33,041 bases of DNA from NCBI GenBank assembly GCA_023250495.1, contig JAHFAP010000011.1, positions 1-33,041 of the forward strand. The letters run 5' to 3'. The position numbers were made by a program, and so were the translations under genes. Numbering within the stretch: the first letter of the stretch is position 1; each line of letters opens with the position of its first letter. Under the pieces are notes generated by a model. It was not told the DNA's origin. It saw only the letters and a list, made by a program, of their open reading frames with translations, and searched no databases. Shown piece after piece: positions 15,777 to 25,208 of the stretch. This DNA is from Deltaproteobacteria bacterium (GTDB taxonomy: Bacteria; Desulfobacterota; Binatia; UBA9968).

Positions 15777-18430
15777 CACGGCCCTACGATCGCCAGCGCG
15801 TAGCCGTCCGGCGGAAGGTAGCGATAGGCGAATTTGAGGATGTCGGTGGCGCTGACTTTTTGGATCTCATCCTGATACCGCTGCGAATAGTTGCTGCCGA
15901 AGCCGAACAGCTCGTTGGTGGTCAGATCAGCGGCCTTGGCAGCGGGAGTTTGCCTGTTGATCAGATACTGTCCGATCAGATAATTTTTGGCCCGCTCTAA
16001 TTCATCGGGCAGAATTTCTTCCTCGCGCAGCCTGCGCAGTTCGGACAACATTCCCTCTTTCATTTTTTCCACGCTGGCCGGATCGGTGGCGGCGTAGATG
16101 CCGAACGCCCCCTGAAGCGGATCATCCAGGGAAAAGGCGCCTACGGAGTAGGCCAGACCCCGTTTATCTCTCAGCTCGACAAAAAGCCTTCCGCCGATCC
16201 GTGAGAGAACCGTCTCAAGCACCTTCATGGTGAAATAGTCCGACGCTCCTTTGGCCGGCGCCGGGAAGCCGAGAACCAGGTGGGTCTGTTGGGTTTTGGC
16301 CGTTTTCTTCGCCATGCGCAGCTCGCGCCGTCCATTCTCAGGCTGCGGCAGAGAGAGCGCGGTGTTGGTTCTCTGCAGGGGAGAGAGCTTGGCGCGCAGA
16401 TATCTTAGAATATTTTCCCCATCGACATCTCCCACGACGCTAACGACCATCCGCTCCGGAGAGAAGAGCTTCCGGTACTGGGCCAGGAGATCCTCACGGC
16501 GAAAACGGATCACCTGCTCCCTCTGGCCGGAAGGATCGAGGCGGTAAGGATGATTGCGGAGAAGGGTCTGGTAAAAGAAGCGCAGGGCCTGGTCGCGAGC
16601 GCGGTCTTCCCGGTTCTTGATGCGGAGAAGAATCTCTTGCCGCTTCTTCTCCAGCTCTTGCTCCGGAAAAGTCGGGTGGAGCAAGACGTCGAGGAATATC
16701 TCCAGCCCGCTTTCTGCCTGCTGACTGGCAAAGCTCCCGCTCAGGCTGAGCGTGCTGTTGCCCGACGAGCCGCTCAGGCTCCCTCCCAGTTGCTCGACGG
16801 CGCGAATCAATTGCGATGAGGACCACTGCTTAGTTCCCTGGGTCAGCATTGCGGCGACAAAATTGTCGATGCCGTTGTCCCTCTCGTCCTCTAGGGCAAG
16901 CCCGCCAATCACTCCTGCATGCACGGTGACTACTGGAAGGCGGTGGTCTTCCTGGATGAGGATCTTGAGGCCATTGTCCAGCGTCGCCGTAAGGATCACG
17001 TCGTCCCGTTTGGCGGCGCGTGGCGGACTCTGCAGGGAGCGGCTCAGGCCGGCGATCTTCTCGGCGTCCGTGAGGTTGGCTGTCCCCTCTGGAACCAACA
17101 GTGCTACCGAGAGGCCTTCGGTCTTGAAAAAACTTTGCGCCACGGCCCGCAAATCCTCCGCCTCGAGCCGGCGAATCTCCTTAAGATAGGCCTCCGCATA
17201 GTTTGGATCGCCGTAAACCGACTCAAAGCTCCCTAGCTGGCGGGCCTGGCCCTCCAGGGTTTCCCTGGTGCGAACGAAGGTGCGCTCAAAGTTGATGTGG
17301 GCCCGGTCCAGCTCCCACGGGGTGACCAGCTCTTCGCGCAGACGATAGACCTCCTGGAGAATCGCCGTCACGGCGTCCGTCAGTTTGTCCGTTTCAAGCT
17401 GGGCCTCGATGATGAACAGACCGGGCTCTTTGGTCGAAAAGCTCGATGCCGAGACCGAATTCACGAGCCCTCTCGCGATCTTTACTTTCTCCACCAAGCG
17501 CGAGCTTTCCCCTCGGCCCAGGACGAAAGCCAGCAGATCCAGAGCCGGAGCTGCTCTGTCCTTCGCCGCAGGTATGGGAAAGCCGAGCATCAAATGGGCC
17601 TGGGTGAAGGGGCCTTTAACAACGCTGAGGCGCGGCTGACTTTGCGCCGGCTCTCGAGGGAGGCGGCGGCCCGGACGCTCGCGCCCGGGCAAAGCCGCAA
17701 ACAGCTTGCTGATCTCGTCTTTGAGCCGATCAGTCTCGAAGTTTCCCACCGCGACTAAGATCATGTTCTTTGCCGCGTACCAGCGGCGGTAAAAGCCGCT
17801 GACGACTTCCCAAGTGACGCCGTTGAGGCTCTCCGGAGTCCCGATCACTGGGCGGCCGTAGGGATGGACACGGTAGGCGGCGCTGAACAGGGCGCTGCTC
17901 ACTTGCGCGCGGGGGTTGTCCTGGCCCTGTTTCCACTCGGCCAGCACCACCTGGACCTCTCTTTTCAACTGGGTCTCATCCAGGAGGGGCAGTTGCATCA
18001 TCTGAGCCAGAGCCTTGAGGCCGCTCGCGGCGTGCGCGGCCGGCAAAACCATGTGGTAGACAGTATGGTCACGAGAGGTGAAGCCGTTAATCGTTCCTCC
18101 AAGCTTCTCGACCTCAGCGGCGAGCTTTCCGGTTCCGCTCTCGGCCGAGCCGCGGAACAGGACATGTTCCAGAAAATGGGCCACGCCCGCTTCTTCCGCG
18201 CTTTCATCCGCGCCGCCGGTTTCAACCCATAGCTGTAGGGCGACAAGGGGCGCGGAAGAGTCCTGTTTGGCGATGACCCTCAGGCCATTGGGGAGAGCGA
18301 AGGACTCCGCCCGGTCAGAGGAGGCGAGACCCGCTTGGCAAAAAAAGAGCAGGGGCAACAGGAGAAAAAACGCCAGCGTGCTGGAGAGGAAGAATCTTTT
18401 TGCGGCCGACGTGTCCACCGACTGAAACAA
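15776..18430 (-). CDS. Secreted tandem M16 zinc peptidase
   Basis: An 884-residue exported peptidase of the pitrilysin/processing-peptidase family with both halves of the M16 fold in one chain. A signal peptide covers about residues 1-38. The N-terminal half has the inverted zinc motif HFLEH (H85, E88, H89) and the third ligand E165 (VVLAEW), so it should be active. The C-terminal half lacks HxxEH (the site reads NFVAAM) but has the conserved RDKRGLAYSVGA segment, so it is the structural half. The first possible start is TTG at 18430; GTG at 18418 is also in frame. The gene is divergent from the rpsU operon. Confidence 0.92.
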   Translation of the reverse strand: MFQSVDTSAAKRFFLSSTLAFFLLLPLLFFCQAGLASSDRAESFALPNGLRVIAKQDSSAPLVALQLWVETGGADESAEEAGVAHFLEHVLFRGSAESGTGKLAAEVEKLGGTINGFTSRDHTVYHMVLPAAHAASGLKALAQMMQLPLLDETQLKREVQVVLAEWKQGQDNPRAQVSSALFSAAYRVHPYGRPVIGTPESLNGVTWEVVSGFYRRWYAAKNMILVAVGNFETDRLKDEISKLFAALPGRERPGRRLPREPAQSQPRLSVVKGPFTQAHLMLGFPIPAAKDRAAPALDLLAFVLGRGESSRLVEKVKIARGLVNSVSASSFSTKEPGLFIIEAQLETDKLTDAVTAILQEVYRLREELVTPWELDRAHINFERTFVRTRETLEGQARQLGSFESVYGDPNYAEAYLKEIRRLEAEDLRAVAQSFFKTEGLSVALLVPEGTANLTDAEKIAGLSRSLQSPPRAAKRDDVILTATLDNGLKILIQEDHRLPVVTVHAGVIGGLALEDERDNGIDNFVAAMLTQGTKQWSSSQLIRAVEQLGGSLSGSSGNSTLSLSGSFASQQAESGLEIFLDVLLHPTFPEQELEKKRQEILLRIKNREDRARDQALRFFYQTLLRNHPYRLDPSGQREQVIRFRREDLLAQYRKLFSPERMVVSVVGDVDGENILRYLRAKLSPLQRTNTALSLPQPENGRRELRMAKKTAKTQQTHLVLGFPAPAKGASDYFTMKVLETVLSRIGGRLFVELRDKRGLAYSVGAFSLDDPLQGAFGIYAATDPASVEKMKEGMLSELRRLREEEILPDELERAKNYLIGQYLINRQTPAAKAADLTTNELFGFGSNYSQRYQDEIQKVSATDILKFAYRYLPPDGYALAIVGP

Positions 18431-18438
18431 TTGACCCT

Positions 18439-18467
18439 ATCGTACACACGGGGGCAACTGCCGTCAA
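18439..18467 (-). promoter_or_regulatory. Sigma-70-type promoter for the M16 peptidase gene
   Basis: On the minus strand TTGACG (18467-18462) and TACGAT (18444-18439) are 17 bases apart. Transcription would begin around 18432, only a few bases from the earliest start codon, so either the mRNA is nearly leaderless or the start is further downstream. Confidence 0.6.
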
Positions 18468-18485
18468 GTTTGGCCGTTGTTCAAC

Positions 18486-18513
18486 TTGACTTGGGACACG
18501 AATCGGCTAAAAT
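18486..18513 (+). promoter_or_regulatory. Sigma-70-type promoter for the rpsU-rpoD operon
   Basis: TTGACT (18486-18491) and TAAAAT (18508-18513) with a 16-base spacer, about 58 bases upstream of rpsU. Both hexamers are close to consensus, as expected for a highly expressed ribosomal protein operon. Confidence 0.7.
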
Positions 18514-18570
18514 TAAGTCTTTAAGGGAAAAAGGGAAAGCGTTACGGTGGAGTGGGGGTGATGCAAAGAT

Positions 18571-18768
18571 ATGACCGGAATCAGAGTCAGAGACAACGAG
18601 TCCATCGAGAGCGCTATTCGACGGTTCAAAAAGCTTTGTGAAAAGGCCGGCATACTGGCGGAGTTGCGCAAGCGCGAGCACTACGAAAAGCCCAGCGTCA
18701 AGCGCAAAAAGAAGGCGATAGCGGCGAAAAAGAGGGCCTTGCGGCGGGCCCGGAGCCACTACTTTTAG
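18571..18768 (+). CDS. rpsU: 30S ribosomal protein bS21
   Basis: Small, very basic ribosomal protein, 65 residues, with the family pattern RVRDNESIESAIRRFKK followed by REHYEKPSVKRKKK. It binds the 30S platform near the 3' end of 16S rRNA and aids initiation. It heads the macromolecular-synthesis operon, as in many bacteria. A G-rich stretch 10-20 bases before the ATG serves as a loose ribosome site. Confidence 0.96.
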   Translation: MTGIRVRDNESIESAIRRFKKLCEKAGILAELRKREHYEKPSVKRKKKAIAAKKRALRRARSHYF

Positions 18769-18797
18769 GCCCGTTGCCTTGGCGCTGCGTTCACAAA

Positions 18798-19247
18798 GTG
18801 GGACTCAAGAGCGAAATTCAGGATGGCATGAAGTCGGCCTTGAAGAGCGGTGACCGGGTCACCCTCTCCACGCTGCGGCTTTTGTTGTCGGCTCTCCATA
18901 ACGAAGAGATCAAGCAGCAGCGAGAACTCAGCACGGATGAGATTCTCAGGACCGTAGCTTCTCATTGCAAGCAGAGACAGGAGTCGATCGAGTACTTTCG
19001 CAAAGGGGGAAGGACCGATTTGTTGGAGCAGGAGGAGGCGGAGCTGGCGGTCCTGCGTCGCATGCTGCCGGAGGCGCCGAGCGAGGAAGAGATCCGCGCC
19101 GCCATCCGGAGTTCCATTGAGGAGTTGGGCGCTAAGGGTATCCAGGACCTGGGAAAAGTGATGAAGCAGGTCATGCCCAAAGTCGCCGGCCGGACTGACG
19201 GCAAACGAGTCAGCGAGCTGGCCAAAGAGATATTGAGCGGTGGATGA
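18798..19247 (+). CDS. yqeY: GatB/YqeY domain protein
   Basis: A 149-residue protein of the YqeY family, which shares the tRNA-interacting tail domain of the GatB subunit of tRNA-dependent amidotransferase; its cell function is not settled. Family features seen are LKSEIQDGMKSALKSGD at the N-terminus, RLLLSALHNEEI, and the C-terminal DLGKVMKQVMPKVAGRTDGK. I choose GTG at 18798 because similarity starts there; an ATG at 18774 would add eight unrelated residues. It lies between rpsU and cvpA, a common arrangement in the rpsU-dnaG-rpoD operon. It overlaps a possible upstream start of cvpA by four bases. Confidence 0.92.
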   Translation: MGLKSEIQDGMKSALKSGDRVTLSTLRLLLSALHNEEIKQQRELSTDEILRTVASHCKQRQESIEYFRKGGRTDLLEQEEAELAVLRRMLPEAPSEEEIRAAIRSSIEELGAKGIQDLGKVMKQVMPKVAGRTDGKRVSELAKEILSGG

Positions 19248-19309
19248 CGCGCGGGACGCCTCGACTGAGAGGCCGCGCGATCCCTTCCATCGTTGGATGT
19301 AGCCCGTCG

Positions 19310-19843
19310 GTGAATATCGTCGATCCGATCCTGCTTGTCCTTCTCGCGCTCTTTGCCCTGAGGGGCTACTCCAAAGGGCTGTTCCGTGAGGCCTTCTCTC
19401 TGCTGGGACTTTTTGTCGGCTTCATGGTGGCTGTCCGTTACGATGAACCCGTCGCTACCCTCTGGGCAGAGACCTGGAAGTCCTCGTTCATCGCTTTAAG
19501 GGCCATAACGTTTGTCGCCCTTTTCTTTGTAACCTACTTCAGCTTAAATTTGGTGGGTTGGCTTCTCGATCGCTCCGCTTCGCTCCTCTTCCTTCAAGGG
19601 ATCAATCGCATCGGGGGCATTGTGGTGGGAGTGGGGAAAGGGGCGATCATACTGGCTCTGGCGATTTTCTTCCTGAGCACGACACCGTTGCTATCGCAGA
19701 AGGCGAGGCAGGGCTTTGGTCATTCCTATCTCGCTTCCGCTCTCAGTCAGTTGGCCCAGGAGCTGGTCGGATTGGGGAGGGCCAAGCTGCTGGGGCAAAA
19801 GGACTCGCCACGGAGTGACCGTGAGGGTTTTGAATATCTTTAG
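19310..19843 (+). CDS. CvpA family membrane protein
   Basis: A 177-residue integral membrane protein of the CvpA family (named for colicin V production; more general envelope roles are suspected). It begins NIVDPILLVLLALFALRGYSKG, the usual family start, and has about four membrane helices (roughly 3-22, 28-46, 60-85 and 98-122), then a cytoplasmic tail. GTG at 19310 is chosen on family similarity; the ATG at 19244 would add 22 residues and overlap the yqeY stop (ATGA), which is attractive for coupling, so both remain possible. It is co-transcribed with dnaG and rpoD. Confidence 0.85.
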   Translation: MNIVDPILLVLLALFALRGYSKGLFREAFSLLGLFVGFMVAVRYDEPVATLWAETWKSSFIALRAITFVALFFVTYFSLNLVGWLLDRSASLLFLQGINRIGGIVVGVGKGAIILALAIFFLSTTPLLSQKARQGFGHSYLASALSQLAQELVGLGRAKLLGQKDSPRSDREGFEYL

Positions 19844-21582
19844 GCGCGGCGCATGATCCCGGAAGAAAAAATCTCGCAGATCCGCGATCGCGCTTCCATC
19901 GTGGAGGTGATCTCGGATCACCTGACGCTGAAAAAGGCGGGCCGTAATTACCTGGGGCTTTGCCCGTTTCACTCGGAAAAGAGCCCTTCCTTTACGGTGA
20001 GCGAGGAAAAGGGTATCTTTCACTGCTTCGGCTGCGGCGCTGGTGGAAGCGTCTTTCATTTCCTGATGCAGTATGATCATCTGAGCTTCCCTGAGGCGGT
20101 GGAGCGCGTAGGCAGGCGCTATGGGATCGTGGTGGAGCGGCTCGAAGCGCCTGGAGCGAGGAGAGACACCGAGCAGAGAGAATCCCTCTACCGCGTCAAC
20201 GAGAGAGCTGCAGCCTATTTTCATGAGCTGCTGTTCGGCCATCCCGAGGGAAAACGCGCGTTGGAATATCTTAAGTCTCGCGGCGTGGACGATCGAGTGG
20301 CGCGGCGCTTCTATCTCGGCTACGCCCCGCAGGCGGGTCAGGGGCTGGTCGGTTTTCTAAAAAGAGAGGGGCTGTCGCTAAAAGACGCGACGCGCTTGGG
20401 GCTGATCAGCGACAGAGGGGCGGACCGCTACGGGGAAAAGTTCTTTGGCCGGCTCATCTTCCCGATTGCCGACGCTGCCGGGAAGGTCGTAGGCTTCGGT
20501 GGGAGGGTGATCGGGCAGGGCCTGCCCAAGTATCTCAACTCGTCCGAGACCCCGCTGTTTCACAAGGGAGCTACCCTGTACGGCCTGTTTCAAGCCAAGG
20601 AGACGATCCGGGAGAAAGATCGGCTGATCGTCGTGGAAGGCTACCTGGACGTGGTTGCCTTGTCTCAGTTCGGTGTCACCGACGTGGTCGCGACACTTGG
20701 AACTGCGCTCACGCCGGATCACGTGCGCATTTTGGCACGCTACACGAAAAACATTATCGCGCTGTTCGATGGGGATGAGGCGGGACGAAAGGCGGCGGCC
20801 CGGAGTTTTGAGATCTTCCTTGAAGGAGGGTTGTTGGGACGCGGCGCCTTCTTGCCCAAGGGAGAGGACCCTGACACCTTTGTCCGCTCCAACGGAAAAG
20901 AATCATTGGAGAAGATCATCGACCAGGCCGTTCCTCTTGCCGATTACTATTTTACCTGGCTGGAGGAGCGCCACGGCCGCAGCCTTGAGGGAAAAAGCCA
21001 GATCGCCCAGGAGATCAATCGGATCCTGGCAAAGGTGCGCAATCCCTTTGAAGCCGATCTACTGGTCCGGCGGGCGGTTGACATGTTGGGCATCAGGGAG
21101 AATCTGCTGCGCGCGCCGCTGCGCGCCTCGGGCGAGGCTCGGCGCCCGGCGGCTCCAGGGCCGCCCGCGAGCGCGGTTCAGTTGGAAGCCAGGGAGGACA
21201 TGGCGGAGTGCTCCTTGGTGGCCCTCATGCTTCGTTTTCCCTCGATGATTCAGCGCATGGAGCAGGAAGCGGAGCTGGAGCGGCTGGTCAGCCCGGCGTG
21301 GAACGAAGTGCTCCAGGGGATCGTGGCGCAGTGGCGGGAGCAGGGCAATGTGGATGGGGCGCGCCTGGCCCAGAGTTTTTCCCCGGAACGCGCGTCTCAG
21401 ATCGCCGGCCTGATCCTCGAAGGGGAGAAGATCGCCGAAGAGGACGCTGAAAAGATCATGGGGGATTGCATCGCCCATCTGCGCAGGAGGCAGCTCAGGA
21501 GCCTGCAGCGGGATCTCAGGCGAGCGATCCGAATCGCGGAAGAAAAAAAGGATGAGAAGACCAAAAAAGAAAGGATGCTGGA

Positions 21583-23451
<1,869 letters not shown>

Positions 23452-23514
23452 GGCGAATTTGGCTGGATGGCTCTTGCAAATGTAGCCAGAATCTGCGAGC
23501 CTTTGATTTCAATT

Positions 23515-23542
23515 CAAAATTCATAATTCATCCTTCATAATT
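23515..23542. repeat. AT-rich heptad array between rpoD and the tRNA
   Basis: CAAAATT (23515), CATAATT (23522), CATCCTT (23529) and CATAATT (23536) follow each other at exactly 7 bases. Only one arm is present, unlike most of the other arrays in the window. Confidence 0.7.
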
Positions 23543-23552
23543 GTCTTTTCAC

Positions 23553-23629
23553 GGGCCCATAGCTCAGCTGGTTAGAGCCACCGGCTCATAACCGGTAGGT
23601 CCCTGGTTCGAATCCAGGTGGGCCCACCA
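23553..23629 (+). tRNA. tRNA with CAU anticodon, probably tRNA-Ile2 (lysidine-modified)
   Basis: A complete 77-base tRNA including CCA. The acceptor stem GGGCCCA/TGGGCCC, D stem GCTC/GAGC, anticodon stem ACCGG/CCGGT with loop CTCATAA, and T arm CCTGG/TTCGAAT/CCAGG all pair perfectly. A CAU anticodon fits Met, initiator Met or Ile2. The C-G pairs at acceptor positions 4 and 5 (C4-G69, C5-G68) are TilS recognition features known from the E. coli Ile2 tRNA, and an initiator would have an unpaired 1-72. Ile2 is favoured over elongator Met. Confidence 0.93.
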
Positions 23630-23651
23630 AATTTTTGCTCCGCGAAAATTT
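23629..23651. terminator. AT hairpin directly after the tRNA
   Basis: AAATTTT (23629-23635) and AAAATTT (23645-23651) pair around a GC-containing loop, beginning at the last base of the CCA end. It could be a processing or terminator hairpin; the stem is weak because it is all A-T. Confidence 0.45.
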
Positions 23652-23692
23652 AGAGCATTGGAGCATGGGACAATGGAACATTAGGCCAGTGT

Positions 23693-23797
23693 GACAATGC
23701 GGTCTACTGATCCATTGTTCTATTGGTCTCCGTTTTGAGACCAAGGGTCCATTCGACAATGGAACATTGGAGAATGTGTCCAATGCGGTCCACTGAT
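23693..23797. repeat. 105-bp direct repeat, copy 1 (tRNA side)
   Basis: Matches 25209-25313 with one mismatch found by eye. It contains an inner hairpin TTGGTCTC...GAGACCAA bounded by CCATTGT...ACAATGG. An internal unit beginning GACAATGGAACATT at 23669 recurs at 23755. TGGANCA-like heptads lie on the left and their complements on the right. Confidence 0.9.
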
Positions 23798-23865
23798 CCA
23801 CTGCTCTATTGCTCGCTCGCTTTCCCCGCTTTCATTTTCTGAGCATCAGTCAAATTTCTATTGCT

Positions 23866-24045
23866 CTACTGCTCGCGTTTATCCGTACTCTTAATCAGCG
23901 CTGTGAGCATCTTAGACAGAACTTCCAGCTCCGCCTTCAGATCCGCGCACTTCTCCTCGGTTATCAACTTTTCGCGTTTGCAAAGCTCCAGCACGGGTAC
24001 GCACTCGAAGGCAGACCCTCGGGCATTGAACTCGTTCAGATACAT
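23866..24045 (-). pseudogene. 5'-truncated four-helix-bundle (S23/IVP-like) protein remnant
   Basis: A 59-codon open frame on the minus strand whose product (MYLNEFNARGSAF, then ECVPVLELCKREKL and EVLSKMLTALIKS) resembles the C-terminal half of the small four-helix-bundle proteins related to the 23S rRNA intervening-sequence protein. Full members have about 110-130 residues; the N-terminal helices are missing. The same frame stays open 33 bases upstream of the ATG and then stops at a TAA within the palindrome at 24070-24094, where the HTH element begins. The gene was probably cut by that insertion. Expression is unlikely. Confidence 0.55.
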
Positions 24046-24095
24046 GTGAGAAAGATTTGAGTTAAAAGGGAGGGGTTCTTAAGGAGAACCTCTCC

Positions 24096-24380
24096 ATGAC
24101 TTTCTTTGGACTGAATTGGCAATTCAACTGGGTATCTCGATACGGCAATGTCGAGCTGACACCTAAGGAGCGGGATCGGCTGAGAGCCCTAGCACTGTGG
24201 CAAGAAACTAAGGATGTAAAGCTAGTCTGTCGCACCTTCCAGATGAGCCAGGCTACTCTGTATCGGTGGCGCAAGCGCTTCAATCCTCACGATCTGGGAT
24301 CACTCAAGGAGCACTGCCGTTGCCCTAAGCACGTACGCTCTGCTCGCGACGGACCGCGCTGTCGACAGAGTTGCTTTTGA
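24096..24380 (+). pseudogene. Truncated transposase-like helix-turn-helix protein
   Basis: A 94-residue frame with a helix-turn-helix at about residues 36-62 (ALWQETKDVKLVCRTFQMSQ, then ATLYRWRKRF). The layout LTPKERDRLRAL, the HTH, then DLGSLKEHCRCPKH is that of the N-terminal DNA-binding part of integrase-type (IS3/IS481-like) transposases or related recombination proteins. The expected DDE catalytic domain is absent: after residue 84 the sequence loses resemblance and stops within the terminator at 24380. AAGGAG lies before the ATG, inside a palindrome (GGTTCT...AGAACC, 24070-24094). It is probably a decayed insertion, although a stand-alone DNA-binding protein cannot be ruled out. Confidence 0.6.
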
Positions 24381-24401
24381 ACCGAAACCGTTTCGGTTTT
24401 T
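24380..24401 (+). terminator. Terminator-like hairpin after the HTH fragment
   Basis: AACCGAAA (24380-24387) pairs with TTTCGGTT (24391-24398) around CCG, with a run of five Ts. The stop codon of the HTH frame touches the stem. A near-identical hairpin follows hicA. Confidence 0.75.
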
Positions 24402-24482
24402 GTGGGACTCCGTGGAGTGAAAGCGGGACTTTTAGGGATGATGGTGAGAGGGGCGCTTTTCTTTCCGTGCTGGTTCGAATCC
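24381..24482. repeat. 102-bp repeat copy A, ending in a tRNA T-arm sequence
   Basis: Aligns without gaps to 25017-25118 with nine mismatches by eye. It begins with the CCGAAAC...GTTTCGG hairpin and ends in CTGGTTCGAATCC, the T arm of the nearby tRNA. After this point copy A diverges (no acceptor sequence). Confidence 0.88.
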
Positions 24483-24517
24483 AGAACCTTTTTTAAGGTA
24501 CCCCCCTCTCGGTCTTA

Positions 24518-24547
24518 TTGCGTCGGTAACGCATCCTATGGTATTGT
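24518..24547 (+). promoter_or_regulatory. Candidate promoter and operator of hicBA
   Basis: TTGCGT (24518-24523) and TATTGT (24542-24547) are 18 bases apart. Between and overlapping them is the perfect inverted repeat TGCGT (24519-24523)/ACGCA (24529-24533). A short palindrome over the promoter suits autorepression by the antitoxin, but this HicB lacks an obvious extra DNA-binding domain, so the operator role is inferred. Confidence 0.4.
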
Positions 24548-24576
24548 CCACTTGAACGAACCGACAGGAAAAATCC

Positions 24577-24792
24577 ATGGCTCACAAATACCTGGTCACT
24601 CTGACTCAAGGGGAAGACGGTTACATCGTGGCAGAGTGCCCCTCCCTTCCGGGATGTGTCTCTCAGGGAAAGAGCCGCGAAGAGGCCCTTAAGAACATCC
24701 AGGAGGCCATCGAGGGGATTGTTGAAGTCCGCAAGGCCCAGGATCTTCCTATACCTTCCCCTGACATCGTAGAGATCAGCGTAGCCGCTTAA
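24577..24792 (+). CDS. hicB: HicB antitoxin
   Basis: A 71-residue HicB with the partial RNase H-like fold: KYLVTLTQGEDGYIVAECP, then SLPGCVSQGKSREEALKNI, the classic HicB hallmark, followed by an amphipathic helix. It neutralises the HicA toxin encoded next. This short form has no clear C-terminal helix-turn-helix or ribbon-helix-helix, as in many HicB_like antitoxins. An AGGAA ribosome site lies about six bases before the ATG. The order is hicB then hicA, with a one-base overlap (TAATG); many hic loci have hicA first. Confidence 0.93.
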   Translation: MAHKYLVTLTQGEDGYIVAECPSLPGCVSQGKSREEALKNIQEAIEGIVEVRKAQDLPIPSPDIVEISVAA

Positions 24793-25010
24793 TGGCCTCG
24801 CTCCCCGTCATCTCGGGCCGAGAGGCGGTCAAGGCATTCCAAAAGCTAGGTTTTCTTTTCCATCACCAGAGAGGAAGCCACATAATTCTCTACCACGCTA
24901 ACGGGCGGCATCTCTCCGTCCCAGATCACAAAGAACTCGACCGGGGAACTTTGAGAGCACTCATCCGCGGGGCTGGCGTCACGGTGGATGAGTTTGTAAA
25001 GCTGCTCTAG
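24792..25010 (+). CDS. hicA: HicA toxin (mRNA interferase family)
   Basis: A 72-residue HicA with a double-stranded-RNA-binding-like fold. Features are the N-terminal SGREAVKAFQKLGF, the conserved catalytic histidine H30 in RGSHIILYH, and the C-terminal VPDHKELDRGTLRALIRGAG (43-62). All key residues are in place, so it is predicted to be functional. It is coupled to hicB through the overlapping TAATG. A terminator hairpin follows seven bases after the stop, making hicBA a compact transcription unit inside the tRNA-flanking repeat region. Confidence 0.94.
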   Translation: MASLPVISGREAVKAFQKLGFLFHHQRGSHIILYHANGRHLSVPDHKELDRGTLRALIRGAGVTVDEFVKLL

Positions 25011-25016
25011 CGAAAG

Positions 25017-25037
25017 ACCGAAACCGTTTCGGTTTTT
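25017..25037 (+). terminator. Terminator of hicBA
   Basis: ACCGAAA (25017-25023) and TTTCGGT (25027-25033) with a CCG loop, followed by four more Ts. It forms the first part of repeat copy B. Confidence 0.8.
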
Positions 25038-25118
25038 GTGGGGCTTCGTAGGGTAAAAGCGGGACTTTTGGGGATGACGGTAAGAGAGGCGCTTTTCTTT
25101 CCGTGCTGGTTCGAATCC
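25017..25118. repeat. 102-bp repeat copy B, ending in a tRNA T-arm sequence
   Basis: Second copy of the unit at 24381-24482, same length and about nine substitutions. It runs directly into a copy of the tRNA acceptor stem, so here the tRNA 3' sequence is almost complete. Confidence 0.88.
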
Positions 25119-25129
25119 GGGTGGGCCCA
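25106..25129 (+). repeat. att-like copy of the tRNA 3' end
   Basis: These 24 bases match 23603-23626 (T arm and acceptor 3' strand of the tRNA) with one substitution. Such a partial tRNA duplicate at the far end of an insertion is what site-specific integration at a tRNA gene leaves behind. No integrase gene is present between the two. Confidence 0.7.
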
Positions 25130-25130
25130 G

Positions 25131-25166
25131 AAAATAAAAAGCCCGGGTTCCCGGGTTTTTTATTTT
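25131..25166. terminator. Strong bidirectional terminator after the tRNA fragment
   Basis: A near-perfect 17-bp stem (25131-25147 with 25150-25166), with a GC core CCCGGG and A-rich/T-rich outer ends. It works as an intrinsic terminator on either strand. It probably was the original terminator of the tRNA before the intervening DNA arrived. Confidence 0.88.
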
Positions 25167-25208
25167 CAGAGCATTGGAGCAGTGGAGAGTGGAGCAATGG
25201 GTTGGGGC

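Noticed and set aside
24381..24482. Repeat copy A as a complete extra tRNA
   Set aside because: Only the T arm is present; no acceptor, D or anticodon stem can be formed upstream.
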